A stretch of DNA of 64,000 bases from NCBI GenBank assembly GCA_040390855.1, contig JAZJXO010000011.1, positions 1 through 64,000 of the forward strand, given 5' to 3'. Below the pieces are notes generated by a model. That model worked only from the letters and a program-made list of their open reading frames with translations. It made no database searches and had not been told where the DNA came from. The translations under genes were made by a program, and so were the position numbers. Position 1 is the stretch's first letter. The number at the start of each line of letters is the position of its first letter. This document shows, piece by piece, positions 18,026 through 26,549 of the stretch. Source of the DNA: Parvibaculum sp040390855. GTDB taxonomy: Bacteria > Pseudomonadota > Alphaproteobacteria > Parvibaculales > Parvibaculaceae.

Positions 18026-19438
18026 TTAAGCCACCTGATCTCTGATCCGCGCCAAGGCCTCATCGCGTCCGAGTGTTGCCAGCACATCGAAAATCGGTGG
18101 CGATATGGTCTGCCCTGTCGCTGCCGCCCGCAAGGGCTGGGCAATTTTTCCGAGCTTCTGTCCTTCTTCTTCGGCAAAGGCACGCACGTCATCTTCAATG
18201 CCTTCAGCGGTCCATTCATTCCGCGCCTCAAGACGCGGCAACAAACGACCGAGCAGAGATTTCGTTTCGCCGTCGAGAATTCTTGCCGCCTTCTCGTCAA
18301 CGGGCAACGGACGCTGCGCACGCAGAAAATCCGCGCCCTTGGCAATTTCGAGGAGCGTCTTCGCGCGTTCCTTGATGCCGGGCATCGAGGCGATGAGCTT
18401 CGCGCGGAAATCAGCATCGACGTTCCAGCCGTGCAAGCGTGTCATCAGCTCGATCGTATCATCGGCGAGCCGCGTGTCGTCAGCTTCGCGGATGTAATGT
18501 CCGTTTGTGTTTTCGAGTTTGACAAAATCAAAACGCGAGGGCGAACGACCGATATGTTCAAGGTCGAACCATTCGAGCGCCTGAGCGGTCGAGAAAATTT
18601 CATCATCGCCATGGCTCCAGCCGAGCCGTGCGAGATAATTGCGCATCGCTTCGGGCAGATAGCCCATGTCTCGATAGGCCTCGACGCCGAGTGCGCCGTG
18701 GCGTTTTGAAAGTTTCGCGCCGTCCGGTCCGTGGATGAGCGGCACATGGGCGAACTCCGGCACGTCCCATCCCATCGCTTTGTAAATCTGGCTCTGCCGT
18801 CCGGCGTTGGTCAGATGATCGTCACCGCGAATGATATGCGTCACGCCCATGTCGTGGTCGTCCACCACGACGGAAAGATTGTAAGTCGGCGTACCGTCGC
18901 TCCGGACGATGATGAGATCGTCAAGCTGCTCGTTGGCAAAGCGCACATCACCCATCACATGATCACGCACAATCGTCTCGCCCTCGTTCGGCGACTTGAA
19001 ACGGATCACGGGCTTCACGCCCGCCGGTGCATCAGAGGTCGGCCGGTCACGCCAGCGCCCGTCATAGGTCACAGGGCGTCCTTTGGCTTTCGCCTTGGCG
19101 CGCATTTCATCAAGCTCTTCCGGACTCGCATAGCAATAATAGGCATTGCCGGATTTCAGAAGCTCCTCGGCCACCTCGCGGTGCCGCGCCTGTCGCGCAA
19201 ACTGCATCGTCACATCGCCGTCCCAGGAAAGACCGAGCCAGCGCAACCCTTCGAAGATCGCCTGAATGGCAGGCTCGGTCGAACGCTCGCGGTCCGTGTC
19301 TTCAATGCGCAGCAGGAACTTGCCGTTATGACGCCGCGCAAAGAGCCAGCTGAACAGCGCCGTGCGACCACCGCCGATATGGAGGTACCCGGTGGGCGAA
19401 GGCGCAAAGCGCGTAACGATCTGTTTCTTGTCGGCCAT
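18026..19438 (-). CDS. gltX: Glutamate--tRNA ligase
   Basis: A class I aminoacyl-tRNA synthetase of 470 residues that charges tRNA-Glu (and possibly tRNA-Gln, if the amidotransferase route is used). RFAPSPTGYLHIGGGRTAL at the N-terminus carries the HIGH motif as HIGG, and AKLSKRHGA is the KMSKS motif. The C-terminal half is the helical anticodon-binding domain. It lies upstream of gltA in the order comEC/gltX/gltA common to alphaproteobacteria. Many of these bacteria carry two gltX genes; a second copy is not in this window. Confidence 0.95.
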   Translation of the reverse strand: MADKKQIVTRFAPSPTGYLHIGGGRTALFSWLFARRHNGKFLLRIEDTDRERSTEPAIQAIFEGLRWLGLSWDGDVTMQFARQARHREVAEELLKSGNAYYCYASPEELDEMRAKAKAKGRPVTYDGRWRDRPTSDAPAGVKPVIRFKSPNEGETIVRDHVMGDVRFANEQLDDLIIVRSDGTPTYNLSVVVDDHDMGVTHIIRGDDHLTNAGRQSQIYKAMGWDVPEFAHVPLIHGPDGAKLSKRHGALGVEAYRDMGYLPEAMRNYLARLGWSHGDDEIFSTAQALEWFDLEHIGRSPSRFDFVKLENTNGHYIREADDTRLADDTIELMTRLHGWNVDADFRAKLIASMPGIKERAKTLLEIAKGADFLRAQRPLPVDEKAARILDGETKSLLGRLLPRLEARNEWTAEGIEDDVRAFAEEEGQKLGKIAQPLRAAATGQTISPPIFDVLATLGRDEALARIRDQVA

Positions 19439-19866
19439 AGTCTAAAGGTACATTCCGGTTTCGGCCGTGTTCCGGCCAAGCAAGAGGGCTCCGACTGAGA
19501 GCCCGAACGGGGAGGCAACAGGAGGTTTATTGGCAGTCCACAAACGGAGGTTAGGCTTCCGCAGGGGCTTGCGTTTCTAGCACATTGCGGCATTGCAGCG
19601 TAACCCCGCCGAGCACTTTCCGGTCATTTTTGCAGGTGCATTTTGTGTGCACCGGAGGAAGAAATGCCAAGTTTGATTGCATTTTTAGGTTGATTGGGCC
19701 GATCAACTCTCAAAGCCATTCTGATAAGCCCCCGCCGAGCGGCATAGGGCTTTTCTTGCATCCGCCCGCCCAATCATCGCACCCTGTTCGTCAGGGCAAA
19801 TCAATAGACTGAGGGCGAGGGGAGGGCAGACGCATCGCTGACATCGACGCTCATTTTCTGTCCGAC
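19439..19866. other. Divergent gltX-comEC spacer with hairpin, mini-ORF and terminator-like stem
   Basis: No ordinary gene is seen in 428 bp. On the + strand there is a hairpin GGTGCA/TGCACC (19635-19653), then a strong GGAGGAAG at 19654-19661, then a nine-codon ORF (MPSLIAFLG, 19664-19693). A nested stem AAGCCC...GGGCTT runs into TTTTC at 19726-19754. This could be a short leader or small RNA. The gltX promoter should lie on the other strand here. Confidence 0.35.
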
Positions 19867-22200
19867 ATGGAGGCCGACCCGCGGCGGCATGTGCATCCGC
19901 TCATCCATATCGCGGCGCGCCTCGTGGCCCATACCCGCGAAAGTTTCCTCGCCGAGTCCGACCGCTGGTTTCTCTGGTCGCCTGTCTTTGTGGGTGCGGG
20001 CGTCGCCTTCTATTTTGCGTTGCCATTCGAGCCAAGCCTCGGTGCCGCGCTTTTTGTCTTCTCCACCTCCGTCATCGCGCATCTCTTCGCCCGTCACCGC
20101 AGCGTGCCTGTTGCACTCGCCGCCGTCATCGCCATGTGTCTTTCGCTCGGTCTTGCCGCATCTTCCCTGCGCGCCGCGCTTGTGGACGCGCCGGTCCTCC
20201 AATCCAAATGGACAGGCGTTCTCACAGGACGTGTCACGTTGTCCGAACTGAGCGCCAAAGGCAGTCTCGCGGTCACGCTCGCGTCCGTTACCATGCAACG
20301 CCTCGCGCCGGACATGATGCCCGCGCAAATCCGCCTTTCCGTCCGTACCAAGGACACCGAACTTAAAACAGGCGAACTCGTCCGCCTGCGCGCCTCGCTC
20401 ATGCCGCCGCCCGATCCCGTCGAGCCCGGCGGCTTCGACTATGCCCGTCAGATCTGGTTTAAGAGTATCGGGGCTGTCGGCTTTGCCTTCTCCGCGCCCG
20501 AACATCTGGAACCGCCACCCGACGATCTCATGACCGCGCTTGCCACGCTCCGCAGTGCCATCACGGTTCACGTCCGCGACACAATCGGCGGACCCGAAGG
20601 CGCGGTTGCTGCCGCCCTCATCACCGGCGAACAACGCGCCATTCCCGATCAGACCGTCGAAGACCTCCGTCTCGCGGGGCTCACGCATGTGCTGTCCATC
20701 TCCGGTCTTCATATGGCGCTCTTCGGCGGCGCGCTCTTCTGGCTCGCACGCATCCTCCTTGCCATGATCCCGCGTCTCGCACTTCACCATCCGATCAAAA
20801 AATGGGCGGCTTTTGTAGCACTTCTCGGCACCACTTTTTATCTTTGTATCTCCGGCTTCGGCGTCGCCACTAACCGCTCCTATATTATGATCGCGCTGAT
20901 GTTCCTTGCCGTCATGCTCGACCGACCGGCGATCAGCATGAGGAATGTCGCGCTCGCCGCTCTCATCGTTTTGTTGTGGCAACCCGAAACGCTCCTCAGC
21001 GCCAGTTTCCATATGTCCTTCGCCGCCGTCGTCGCCCTTATCGGTTTCTATGAAAGCCCGCTCATCCAGCGTCTCGCCACAGGGGACACCTCGAAGGACC
21101 GGCCCGTTTTTCTCATCCCCTTTGCTTTCGCCTTCCGCCACATCACCGGCATCCTGCTCACCACAACGATTGCAGGCTTCGCAACAGCCGCTTATGCCGC
21201 GTTCCATTTCGACCGTGTCACGCTCTACAGCATGGCGGGAAATCTCGGGGCTCTGCCTGCTGTCAGCGTGCTTGTCATGCCCGCCGCCCTCATCGCGCTC
21301 ATCCTCATGCCCTTCGGCCTTGATGGTCCGGCGCTTTGGGTGATGGGGCATGGCGTTCACATCATGCTTGTCGTCGCACATGAAGTGGCGTCATGGGAGG
21401 GGGCCGACCGTATGATCGCCGCCGCGCCTATGTCCGCGCTTGTTGCCGTGACGTTCGGTGGCCTCTGGCTCGCGCTCTGGCAAACCATATGGCGCTGGTT
21501 CGGCATATTGCCGATCCTGCTCGGTTTATTGTTGTGGGACACGCGAACACCACCCGACATTCTTATTGACCGCGATGGTAAACTCGTCGCGGTGCGGGGG
21601 CCGGACGACAAACTCATTCTCTCGTCCGCGCGTCCTGCCTACACCGCCGAGACATGGCTCCGCCGTGACGGCGACACGCGCACACCGAAAGAAGCTGCCA
21701 ATGGGGACATGAAAATCTGTGACGCGCTGGGGTGTGTTCTCACAATCGCGACCAGCGCATCGGCGGACGACACATCAAAACCGCTCATCATCGCAATGCC
21801 GAAATCTCTCGCGGCGCTCACCGACGATTGCACCCGCGCTGACATCATCGTCGCGTCTTTCGGCATCCCGCGGACATTGAGAAAAACCTGCGAAGCGGGT
21901 TCGTCGAACCACAAAACGGGCATCATCATCGACCGTTTCGACCTCTGGCGAAACGGCGCGACAAGTCTCAGTTCTCCGAAGGGCGAGGTGGACGATCCTG
22001 AAAACTGGATAAAGGAGACATCGCGCGGCGATCGCGGCGATCGTCCCTGGGTCCAGACTGGAAGACGAACGCGCCAACCGGTAACGGACATTCAGCAAAA
22101 ATCAGAAGTCAAAACACCACAAGCGACAAAACCCGATGTCGCGGCGGGGGCATCAATGGACACAGACGCGGAAGATACCGCCGATGCCGCTCCGCCTTAG
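19867..22200 (+). CDS. comEC: ComEC/Rec2-family DNA uptake channel protein
   Basis: ComEC forms the inner-membrane channel for single-stranded DNA in natural transformation. The 777-residue protein has N-terminal membrane segments (about 30-105), a soluble DUF4131-type domain, then the competence domain with the signature HVLSISGLHMALFGG and many membrane helices (about 275-560). The C-terminal soluble part (about 570-777) lacks the HxHxDH motif of full metallo-beta-lactamase-type ComEC and ends in a disordered tail. No other competence genes are nearby. The ribosome site for ATG 19867 is poor. The stop interlocks with that of the convergent lexA. Confidence 0.9.
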   Translation: MEADPRRHVHPLIHIAARLVAHTRESFLAESDRWFLWSPVFVGAGVAFYFALPFEPSLGAALFVFSTSVIAHLFARHRSVPVALAAVIAMCLSLGLAASSLRAALVDAPVLQSKWTGVLTGRVTLSELSAKGSLAVTLASVTMQRLAPDMMPAQIRLSVRTKDTELKTGELVRLRASLMPPPDPVEPGGFDYARQIWFKSIGAVGFAFSAPEHLEPPPDDLMTALATLRSAITVHVRDTIGGPEGAVAAALITGEQRAIPDQTVEDLRLAGLTHVLSISGLHMALFGGALFWLARILLAMIPRLALHHPIKKWAAFVALLGTTFYLCISGFGVATNRSYIMIALMFLAVMLDRPAISMRNVALAALIVLLWQPETLLSASFHMSFAAVVALIGFYESPLIQRLATGDTSKDRPVFLIPFAFAFRHITGILLTTTIAGFATAAYAAFHFDRVTLYSMAGNLGALPAVSVLVMPAALIALILMPFGLDGPALWVMGHGVHIMLVVAHEVASWEGADRMIAAAPMSALVAVTFGGLWLALWQTIWRWFGILPILLGLLLWDTRTPPDILIDRDGKLVAVRGPDDKLILSSARPAYTAETWLRRDGDTRTPKEAANGDMKICDALGCVLTIATSASADDTSKPLIIAMPKSLAALTDDCTRADIIVASFGIPRTLRKTCEAGSSNHKTGIIIDRFDLWRNGATSLSSPKGEVDDPENWIKETSRGDRGDRPWVQTGRRTRQPVTDIQQKSEVKTPQATKPDVAAGASMDTDAEDTADAAPP

Positions 22201-22901
22201 TAGCGGCGCATCAGGCCGACAAGTTTTCCCTGAACCTTCACGCGGTCCGGTCCGAAAATCCGGGTTTCGTAAGCAGGGTTTGCCGCTTCCAGCGCGATGG
22301 AGTCGCCCTTGCGGCGCAGACGTTTCAGCGTCGCTTCGAGATCATCGACGAGAGCCACAACAATGTCGCCGCTCGTCGCGTCGTCGCAGCGCTGGATGAG
22401 CACCGTGTCGCCGTCGAGAATGCCGGCCTCGATCATCGAGTCGCCTTTGACTTCGAGCGCATAGTGATCGCCCTTGCCGAGCATGGAGAGCGGCACGCTG
22501 ACCTGATGGCTTTCTTCCTGCAATGCTTCGATGGGGGTGCCCGCTGCGATACGGCCCATGACCGAGAGCGTCATAATGTCGGGCGATTGTGATGCGGGTT
22601 GTAACTCGCGGCTCAGGGCCTTGCCGCGACTGCCTTCGATCACGCTCGGCGAGAAGCCTTTGTTCCGCGCGAGGCTCGGTGAGGCGCTTTCTGGCAGCTT
22701 CAGAATTTCGAGAGCGCGGGCGCGATGGGCGAGGCGGCGGATGAAACCGCGTTCTTCGAGCGCCGTGATGAGCCGGTGGATGCCCGATTTGGAGCGCAGG
22801 TCCAGCGCCTCTTTCATCTCGTCAAAACTGGGCGAAACGCCGCCTTCCTTGATCCGCTCGTTGATGAACATCAGGAGTTCGTGCTGTTTCTTCGTAAGCA
22901 T
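22197..22901 (-). CDS. lexA: LexA repressor
   Basis: LexA represses the SOS regulon and self-cleaves when stimulated by RecA filaments. The 234-residue product has an N-terminal winged helix (MLTKKQHELLMFI, helix SFDEMKEAL), a cleavage site at Ala120-Gly121, and the catalytic dyad Ser155 (GDSM) and Lys193. I start it at 22901 because the additional 14 residues of the open frame upstream do not belong to LexA. The promoter region carries an SOS box, so it is autoregulated. The 3' end overlaps the comEC stop by two to three bases, leaving no room for a terminator. Confidence 0.96.
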   Translation of the reverse strand: MLTKKQHELLMFINERIKEGGVSPSFDEMKEALDLRSKSGIHRLITALEERGFIRRLAHRARALEILKLPESASPSLARNKGFSPSVIEGSRGKALSRELQPASQSPDIMTLSVMGRIAAGTPIEALQEESHQVSVPLSMLGKGDHYALEVKGDSMIEAGILDGDTVLIQRCDDATSGDIVVALVDDLEATLKRLRRKGDSIALEAANPAYETRIFGPDRVKVQGKLVGLMRRY

Positions 22902-22918
22902 GTATCCGGCCCCAAATA

Positions 22919-22960
22919 TAGAACAAATCATAAACCTGCACACTTGTTCTAGTTTGGTTC
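22919..22960 (-). promoter_or_regulatory. LexA-binding SOS box upstream of lexA
   Basis: GTTC-TAGTTTG-GTTC at 22946-22960 is an exact match to the alphaproteobacterial SOS box GTTC-N7-GTTC. In addition TAGAACAA (22919-22926) and TTGTTCTA (22944-22951) form a perfect inverted repeat with 17 bases between, adding a third GAAC/GTTC half-site closer to the start codon. Confidence 0.85.
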
Positions 22961-22993
22961 TCCAAATCCGTCAAGAGTCCTGTGGATAATTTT

Positions 22994-23890
22994 TCAAGCC
23001 CCGCCAAATGTCTCCGACCGGCAGCCGCGCGCGTCCAGCACGGGCTTCATCTCGCGATAGGCTGGCGCGTTCCAGTTGAGCGGAATGCCGGGATGGAGGT
23101 GATGCACAATGTGATGCTCCATGCCCATGACCAGAATGTTGCCGAGCGGGCTCTCGAAATGCCGCGTGTTGCGATAGCGCCCGCGTTCGGGTTTGGGAAA
23201 ATGCGGCGCCCAGCTCAACATCAGCGAAATATAGATCGAGCCGACATAGCGCGGTAGCCACCAGATGAGTGCGGCCTCCAGCGCATAACCGCTCCAGGCG
23301 AGAGCGCAAAGGATGATCCAGAAGGAAAGGCTCTGCGCCATACCTTCCAGAATGGCGCGTTTGACGACGGGATCAGCGCCGAGCCGTTGCAATGTTGCGC
23401 CATAAGAGTTCGGCTGTCCGGGCTGGCGGCGTTTGATACCGACAATGATCGCCTGCCACCAGCTATCGGCTTTCACGCCGTAGTCGGGATCAAGTGCCGG
23501 ATCATTCGTATGCGTATGGTGTTCCATATGCGTGATGCGCGCTATTTTAAACGGCAGCACCATAGGAATGGTCGAAACATAGCCAATCAACTCGTTGAAC
23601 CAGCGCAACTTGCCGTTCTTGGCATAGTTCGAGTGCTGCGCATCATGGCTCGGCAGATAGCAGAGAATGACGTTGAGCGTGGCGATGGGGAAGGCGGCCC
23701 AGAGCGGCAGGATACCGCTCATTGTCAACGGCCACAGCGCCAGCCAGCAGGCGAGATTGGCAAAGCACCAGACCACCATGAACCATGAAAAGCGGTTGAG
23801 ATATTTCCGCGCAATGGCCATTTCCATGCGGGCGAGTTCTTTGTCGCTGAGGTCCGCCAATGGTTGCGTGTTCTCCACATTGATATTCAT
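22994..23890 (-). CDS. Fatty acid desaturase-family membrane di-iron enzyme
   Basis: The 298-residue protein has paired hydrophobic segments and the three histidine clusters of membrane di-iron oxygenases: HDAQH near residue 84, HMEHHTH near 120 and HHIVHH near 258. This family includes acyl desaturases and carotenoid hydroxylases or ketolases. The exact reaction is not clear, and the HDAQH and HHIVHH spacing is compatible with either lipid or isoprenoid substrates. It is the last gene of a three-gene operon with ATGA overlaps, under a TetR regulator that is probably its specific controller. Confidence 0.8.
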   Translation of the reverse strand: MNINVENTQPLADLSDKELARMEMAIARKYLNRFSWFMVVWCFANLACWLALWPLTMSGILPLWAAFPIATLNVILCYLPSHDAQHSNYAKNGKLRWFNELIGYVSTIPMVLPFKIARITHMEHHTHTNDPALDPDYGVKADSWWQAIIVGIKRRQPGQPNSYGATLQRLGADPVVKRAILEGMAQSLSFWIILCALAWSGYALEAALIWWLPRYVGSIYISLMLSWAPHFPKPERGRYRNTRHFESPLGNILVMGMEHHIVHHLHPGIPLNWNAPAYREMKPVLDARGCRSETFGGA

Positions 23891-24084
23891 AGCCAGCGTC
23901 CCCGCAGTTTGGCCTGAAGACCGACGGTAAATCCGATGATGAGACCGGCCTGAACGGTGCTGAGGCCAAGCGGCGGCGTCACGCCTGCATTGATCATCAG
24001 TGTGGAAATCAACGGCGCGAGAAATCCGACGCCGAAAAAGACCGGTCCCCAGGGTCCGAGTTTTTGCATTACGGTACGCATCAT
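23887..24084 (-). CDS. Small membrane protein of the tetR-desaturase operon
   Basis: A 65-residue protein with two predicted membrane helices (about residues 12-33 and 43-57) and basic ends. It overlaps tetR upstream and the desaturase downstream by four bases each (ATGA), so it is very likely translated and works with the desaturase. I do not recognise a family. It could be an electron-transfer partner anchor or an assembly subunit, but no cofactor motif is visible. Confidence 0.6.
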   Translation of the reverse strand: MMRTVMQKLGPWGPVFFGVGFLAPLISTLMINAGVTPPLGLSTVQAGLIIGFTVGLQAKLRGRWL

Positions 24085-24707
24085 GTTGCGGCCCCTTTTC
24101 GTGGTGTCAGTGAATTGCGTTCAGGATGTTGCGGGTCGATGATGAGCCTCACCATCCGTGTGATGAGTTCGTCATCATCTTCGACAAAGCGGCTGTTCAT
24201 CGGGTCGGCCAGCATCGCCGACACGCCGCGCACAGTCGCAATCGAGAAGAGCACGACGTCTTCCGTCTTTTCATCAGCGAGCCAGCCTGCCGCCTGCGCC
24301 GCGCGCGCCGCATCGTGAATGACGAGGCTCCGCCGCTCCGCGCTCGCCTTCAGGCCCGCGTCGGCATGGGTCATTACGTCAGGATGAGTGATGGTGCGGT
24401 AGTAAGCGGGATAGAGAAGCGAGAAGCGGATATAGGCTTTGCCCATCGCATTGTACCGCACCAGCGGATCGCTCCCCGTCGCATCGGCGGCTTCGAGAAT
24501 ATAGGCAATGAACCGGTCATTGCCCTCGGTCGCCAGCGCGTGCAGCAGATCGTTCTTGTCGGCAAAATGACGGGCGGGCGCGGCATGGGAAACGCCGAGA
24601 TCACGGGCGAGCGCCCTGAGGCTCAGGTTTTCGATCCCCTGTTCGGCAATCACATACGCCGCCCGGTCCAACAGGCTTTTCCGAAGATTTCCGTGATGAT
24701 AGGTCAA
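24081..24707 (-). CDS. TetR-family transcriptional regulator
   Basis: The 208-residue protein has an N-terminal TetR DNA-binding domain (NLRKSLLDRAAYVIAEQG, recognition region LSLRALARDLGVSHAAPARHFADKNDLLHAL) and a C-terminal ligand domain of the WHG type. It heads the operon with a small membrane protein and a desaturase-family enzyme. Two near-identical 15-bp palindromes lie 15 to 69 bases upstream of its start and are the likely operators, so it probably represses its own operon and responds to a lipid-like ligand. The ligand is inference. Confidence 0.9.
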   Translation of the reverse strand: MTYHHGNLRKSLLDRAAYVIAEQGIENLSLRALARDLGVSHAAPARHFADKNDLLHALATEGNDRFIAYILEAADATGSDPLVRYNAMGKAYIRFSLLYPAYYRTITHPDVMTHADAGLKASAERRSLVIHDAARAAQAAGWLADEKTEDVVLFSIATVRGVSAMLADPMNSRFVEDDDELITRMVRLIIDPQHPERNSLTPRKGAAT

Positions 24708-24719
24708 GAGACGGCTCTC

Positions 24720-24776
24720 ATGTTGACATTGACAACATTAAATCTAATCCGGCAGACCAATGTTGTCAATGACAAC
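24720..24776. promoter_or_regulatory. Pair of palindromic operators for the TetR regulator
   Basis: GTTGTCAATGACAAC at 24762-24776 is a perfect palindrome with seven-base arms. GTTGACATTGACAAC at 24722-24736 is the same palindrome with one mismatch, extendable to 19 bp (24720-24738). The centres are 40 bp apart, about four helical turns. Both sites lie upstream of the tetR start on the minus strand. Confidence 0.82.
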
Positions 24777-24828
24777 TTATAAGTAAAAATCCGACCCTTT
24801 GGTGCTCTTTCGCGGGAAATGGGTGGCA

Positions 24829-26040
24829 TCACCGCAACCGCAGAACGCTCACCATATCCCCCGCCGCTGCCGCCGCCGCGCTCGGTGCCCGCACGATCAG
24901 GCAGTCTGCCGCCGACATCGCTGACAACATCGAACTGTCCTGTCGCTCGAATGCGGTCGCCACAGGCAGCATGTCGTTGCGTTCCACCAGTGAGCCGCGC
25001 ATATAATCCTCACGCTGATCATTTGCCGGAAGCGCCGCACCGAGCCTTGCGCGCGTCAGCATAACGGGCGCATGAAGCCCCTGCATTGCCGCAATCGCGG
25101 GCAGCAAAAACAAATACGCGCAGACGAGTGCGGAGACGGGATTGCCCGGCAGACCCAGCATCGGAATATCGCGGTAGCGACCGAACATCAACGGCTTGCC
25201 GGGCCGCATTGCGATACGCCAGAAATCAACCGTCAGCCCGTCCGCACTCAGCGCCGATTGCACGAGATCATGGTCGCCCACCGACGCCCCGCCCAGCGTC
25301 ACCAGCATGTCGCAATCGCGTGCGTGGCGACCGGCCGACTGAATGGCGACAACATCATCGGCGACAATGCCGAGATCAAAAGGAAATCCGCCCGCGCTCT
25401 CGATCAGCGCGGCGAGCCCGTCATTATTTGACGAGACGATCTGATCCGGCCCGGGCTCCGCACCCGGCAAAACAAGTTCATTGCCCGTCGAGAAAAAACC
25501 GATCCTCGGACGCTTATGCGCAATGACGACCGGCACATTCATCGCTGCCGCATAAGCAATATCGACAGGTGACAAACGCCGCCCTGCGACAAGCCCTGTG
25601 TCGCCCTCTTTGAAATCGAGTCCCGCGCGACGGATATGCCTGCCCGCTTTCGCGTTCTCACGCGCAATCACATAGTCGCCGTAGCGTTCGGTGTCTTCCT
25701 GAATGACAATGGCGTCGGCTCCTGCGGGCAGCGCCGCGCCGGTGAAGATGCGCACGGCCTCACCGGGATTGAGCGCTGCGCCGTAGGATTTGCCCGCCGC
25801 TGACTCGCCGACGAGCTTCAACCGTGCGGGCACGGTGACAATGTCTGCCGCCCGCACCGCATATCCGTCCATCGAAGACAGGTCCGCAGGCGGTTGCGTC
25901 CGTGCCGCGACGACATTGCCCGCGAGCACGCGCCCCAATGCTTTCGACAAGGGCACACGTTCCGGCACCATCGGTGTGATCATTTGCAGAATACGCGCCC
26001 GTGCATCAGCCACCGGCATCAAAGGTATATCGCCCATCAT
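24829..26040 (-). CDS. moeA: Molybdopterin molybdenumtransferase
   Basis: MoeA inserts molybdate into adenylylated molybdopterin to complete Moco. The 403-residue protein shows PPADLSSMDGYAVRAAD in the N-terminal domain, the GNELV segment and TLGGASVGDHDLV in the MogA-like catalytic domain, then GLPGNPVSALV before the C-terminal barrel. It lies 21 bp downstream of moaC on the same strand, the usual pairing in alphaproteobacteria. Length is normal. Confidence 0.94.
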   Translation of the reverse strand: MMGDIPLMPVADARARILQMITPMVPERVPLSKALGRVLAGNVVAARTQPPADLSSMDGYAVRAADIVTVPARLKLVGESAAGKSYGAALNPGEAVRIFTGAALPAGADAIVIQEDTERYGDYVIARENAKAGRHIRRAGLDFKEGDTGLVAGRRLSPVDIAYAAAMNVPVVIAHKRPRIGFFSTGNELVLPGAEPGPDQIVSSNNDGLAALIESAGGFPFDLGIVADDVVAIQSAGRHARDCDMLVTLGGASVGDHDLVQSALSADGLTVDFWRIAMRPGKPLMFGRYRDIPMLGLPGNPVSALVCAYLFLLPAIAAMQGLHAPVMLTRARLGAALPANDQREDYMRGSLVERNDMLPVATAFERQDSSMLSAMSAADCLIVRAPSAAAAAAGDMVSVLRLR

Positions 26041-26061
26041 TCCGCCCGTCTTGAGTCGAAT

Positions 26062-26547
26062 TTACGTCGCCTTATATATTCCCGATTTGCCGCCATCCTT
26101 ATGGGTCAAACGTATATCGCCGATTGTCATGGCTTTATCCACCGACTTGGCCATGTCGTAAATCGTGAGACAGGCAATGCTCACCGCCGTCAGCGCTTCC
26201 ATCTCCACGCCCGTCTGGCCGGAGAGTTTCACGGTTGCTTCCACGTCAATCGCACTTGCCTTCACGTTGGGTTTGAACGCCACCGATACTTTGGCAATCA
26301 TCAGCGGATGACAGAGCGGAATAAGATCGCTTGTTTTCTTTGCCGCCATGATGCCTGCAAGCCGCGCGACTTCCAGCGCGTTTCCCTTTTTCAGCTTTCC
26401 GCCCGTGATGAGCTTCAGCGTTGAGGGTGCCATCGTAATATGCCCCTTCGCCGTCGCGCTGCGGACTGTCACGGCTTTATCGGTTACGTCCACCATCTGC
26501 GCCGCGCCCTTGTCGTCCAGATGCGTCAGTTTCTTTTTCACGGCCAC
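26062..26547 (-). CDS. moaC: Cyclic pyranopterin monophosphate synthase
   Basis: MoaC works with MoaA (not in the window) to make cPMP, the first stable Moco intermediate. The product of 161 residues includes LIPLCHPLMIAKV and the MEALTAVSIACLTIYDMAK helix with catalytic His and Lys contexts typical of the family. The start is a GTG at 26547, seven bases after GGGAGG and two bases after the stop of the GNAT gene. A longer open frame upstream has no MoaC character. It is part of the run GNAT-moaC-moeA. Confidence 0.94.
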   Translation of the reverse strand: MAVKKKLTHLDDKGAAQMVDVTDKAVTVRSATAKGHITMAPSTLKLITGGKLKKGNALEVARLAGIMAAKKTSDLIPLCHPLMIAKVSVAFKPNVKASAIDVEATVKLSGQTGVEMEALTAVSIACLTIYDMAKSVDKAMTIGDIRLTHKDGGKSGIYKAT

Positions 26548-26549
26548 AG

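Noticed and set aside
19801..21381. 526-residue minus-strand ORF opposite comEC
   Set aside because: Acidic, Gly/His/Arg-rich shadow of the comEC reading frame; comEC itself has clear motifs.
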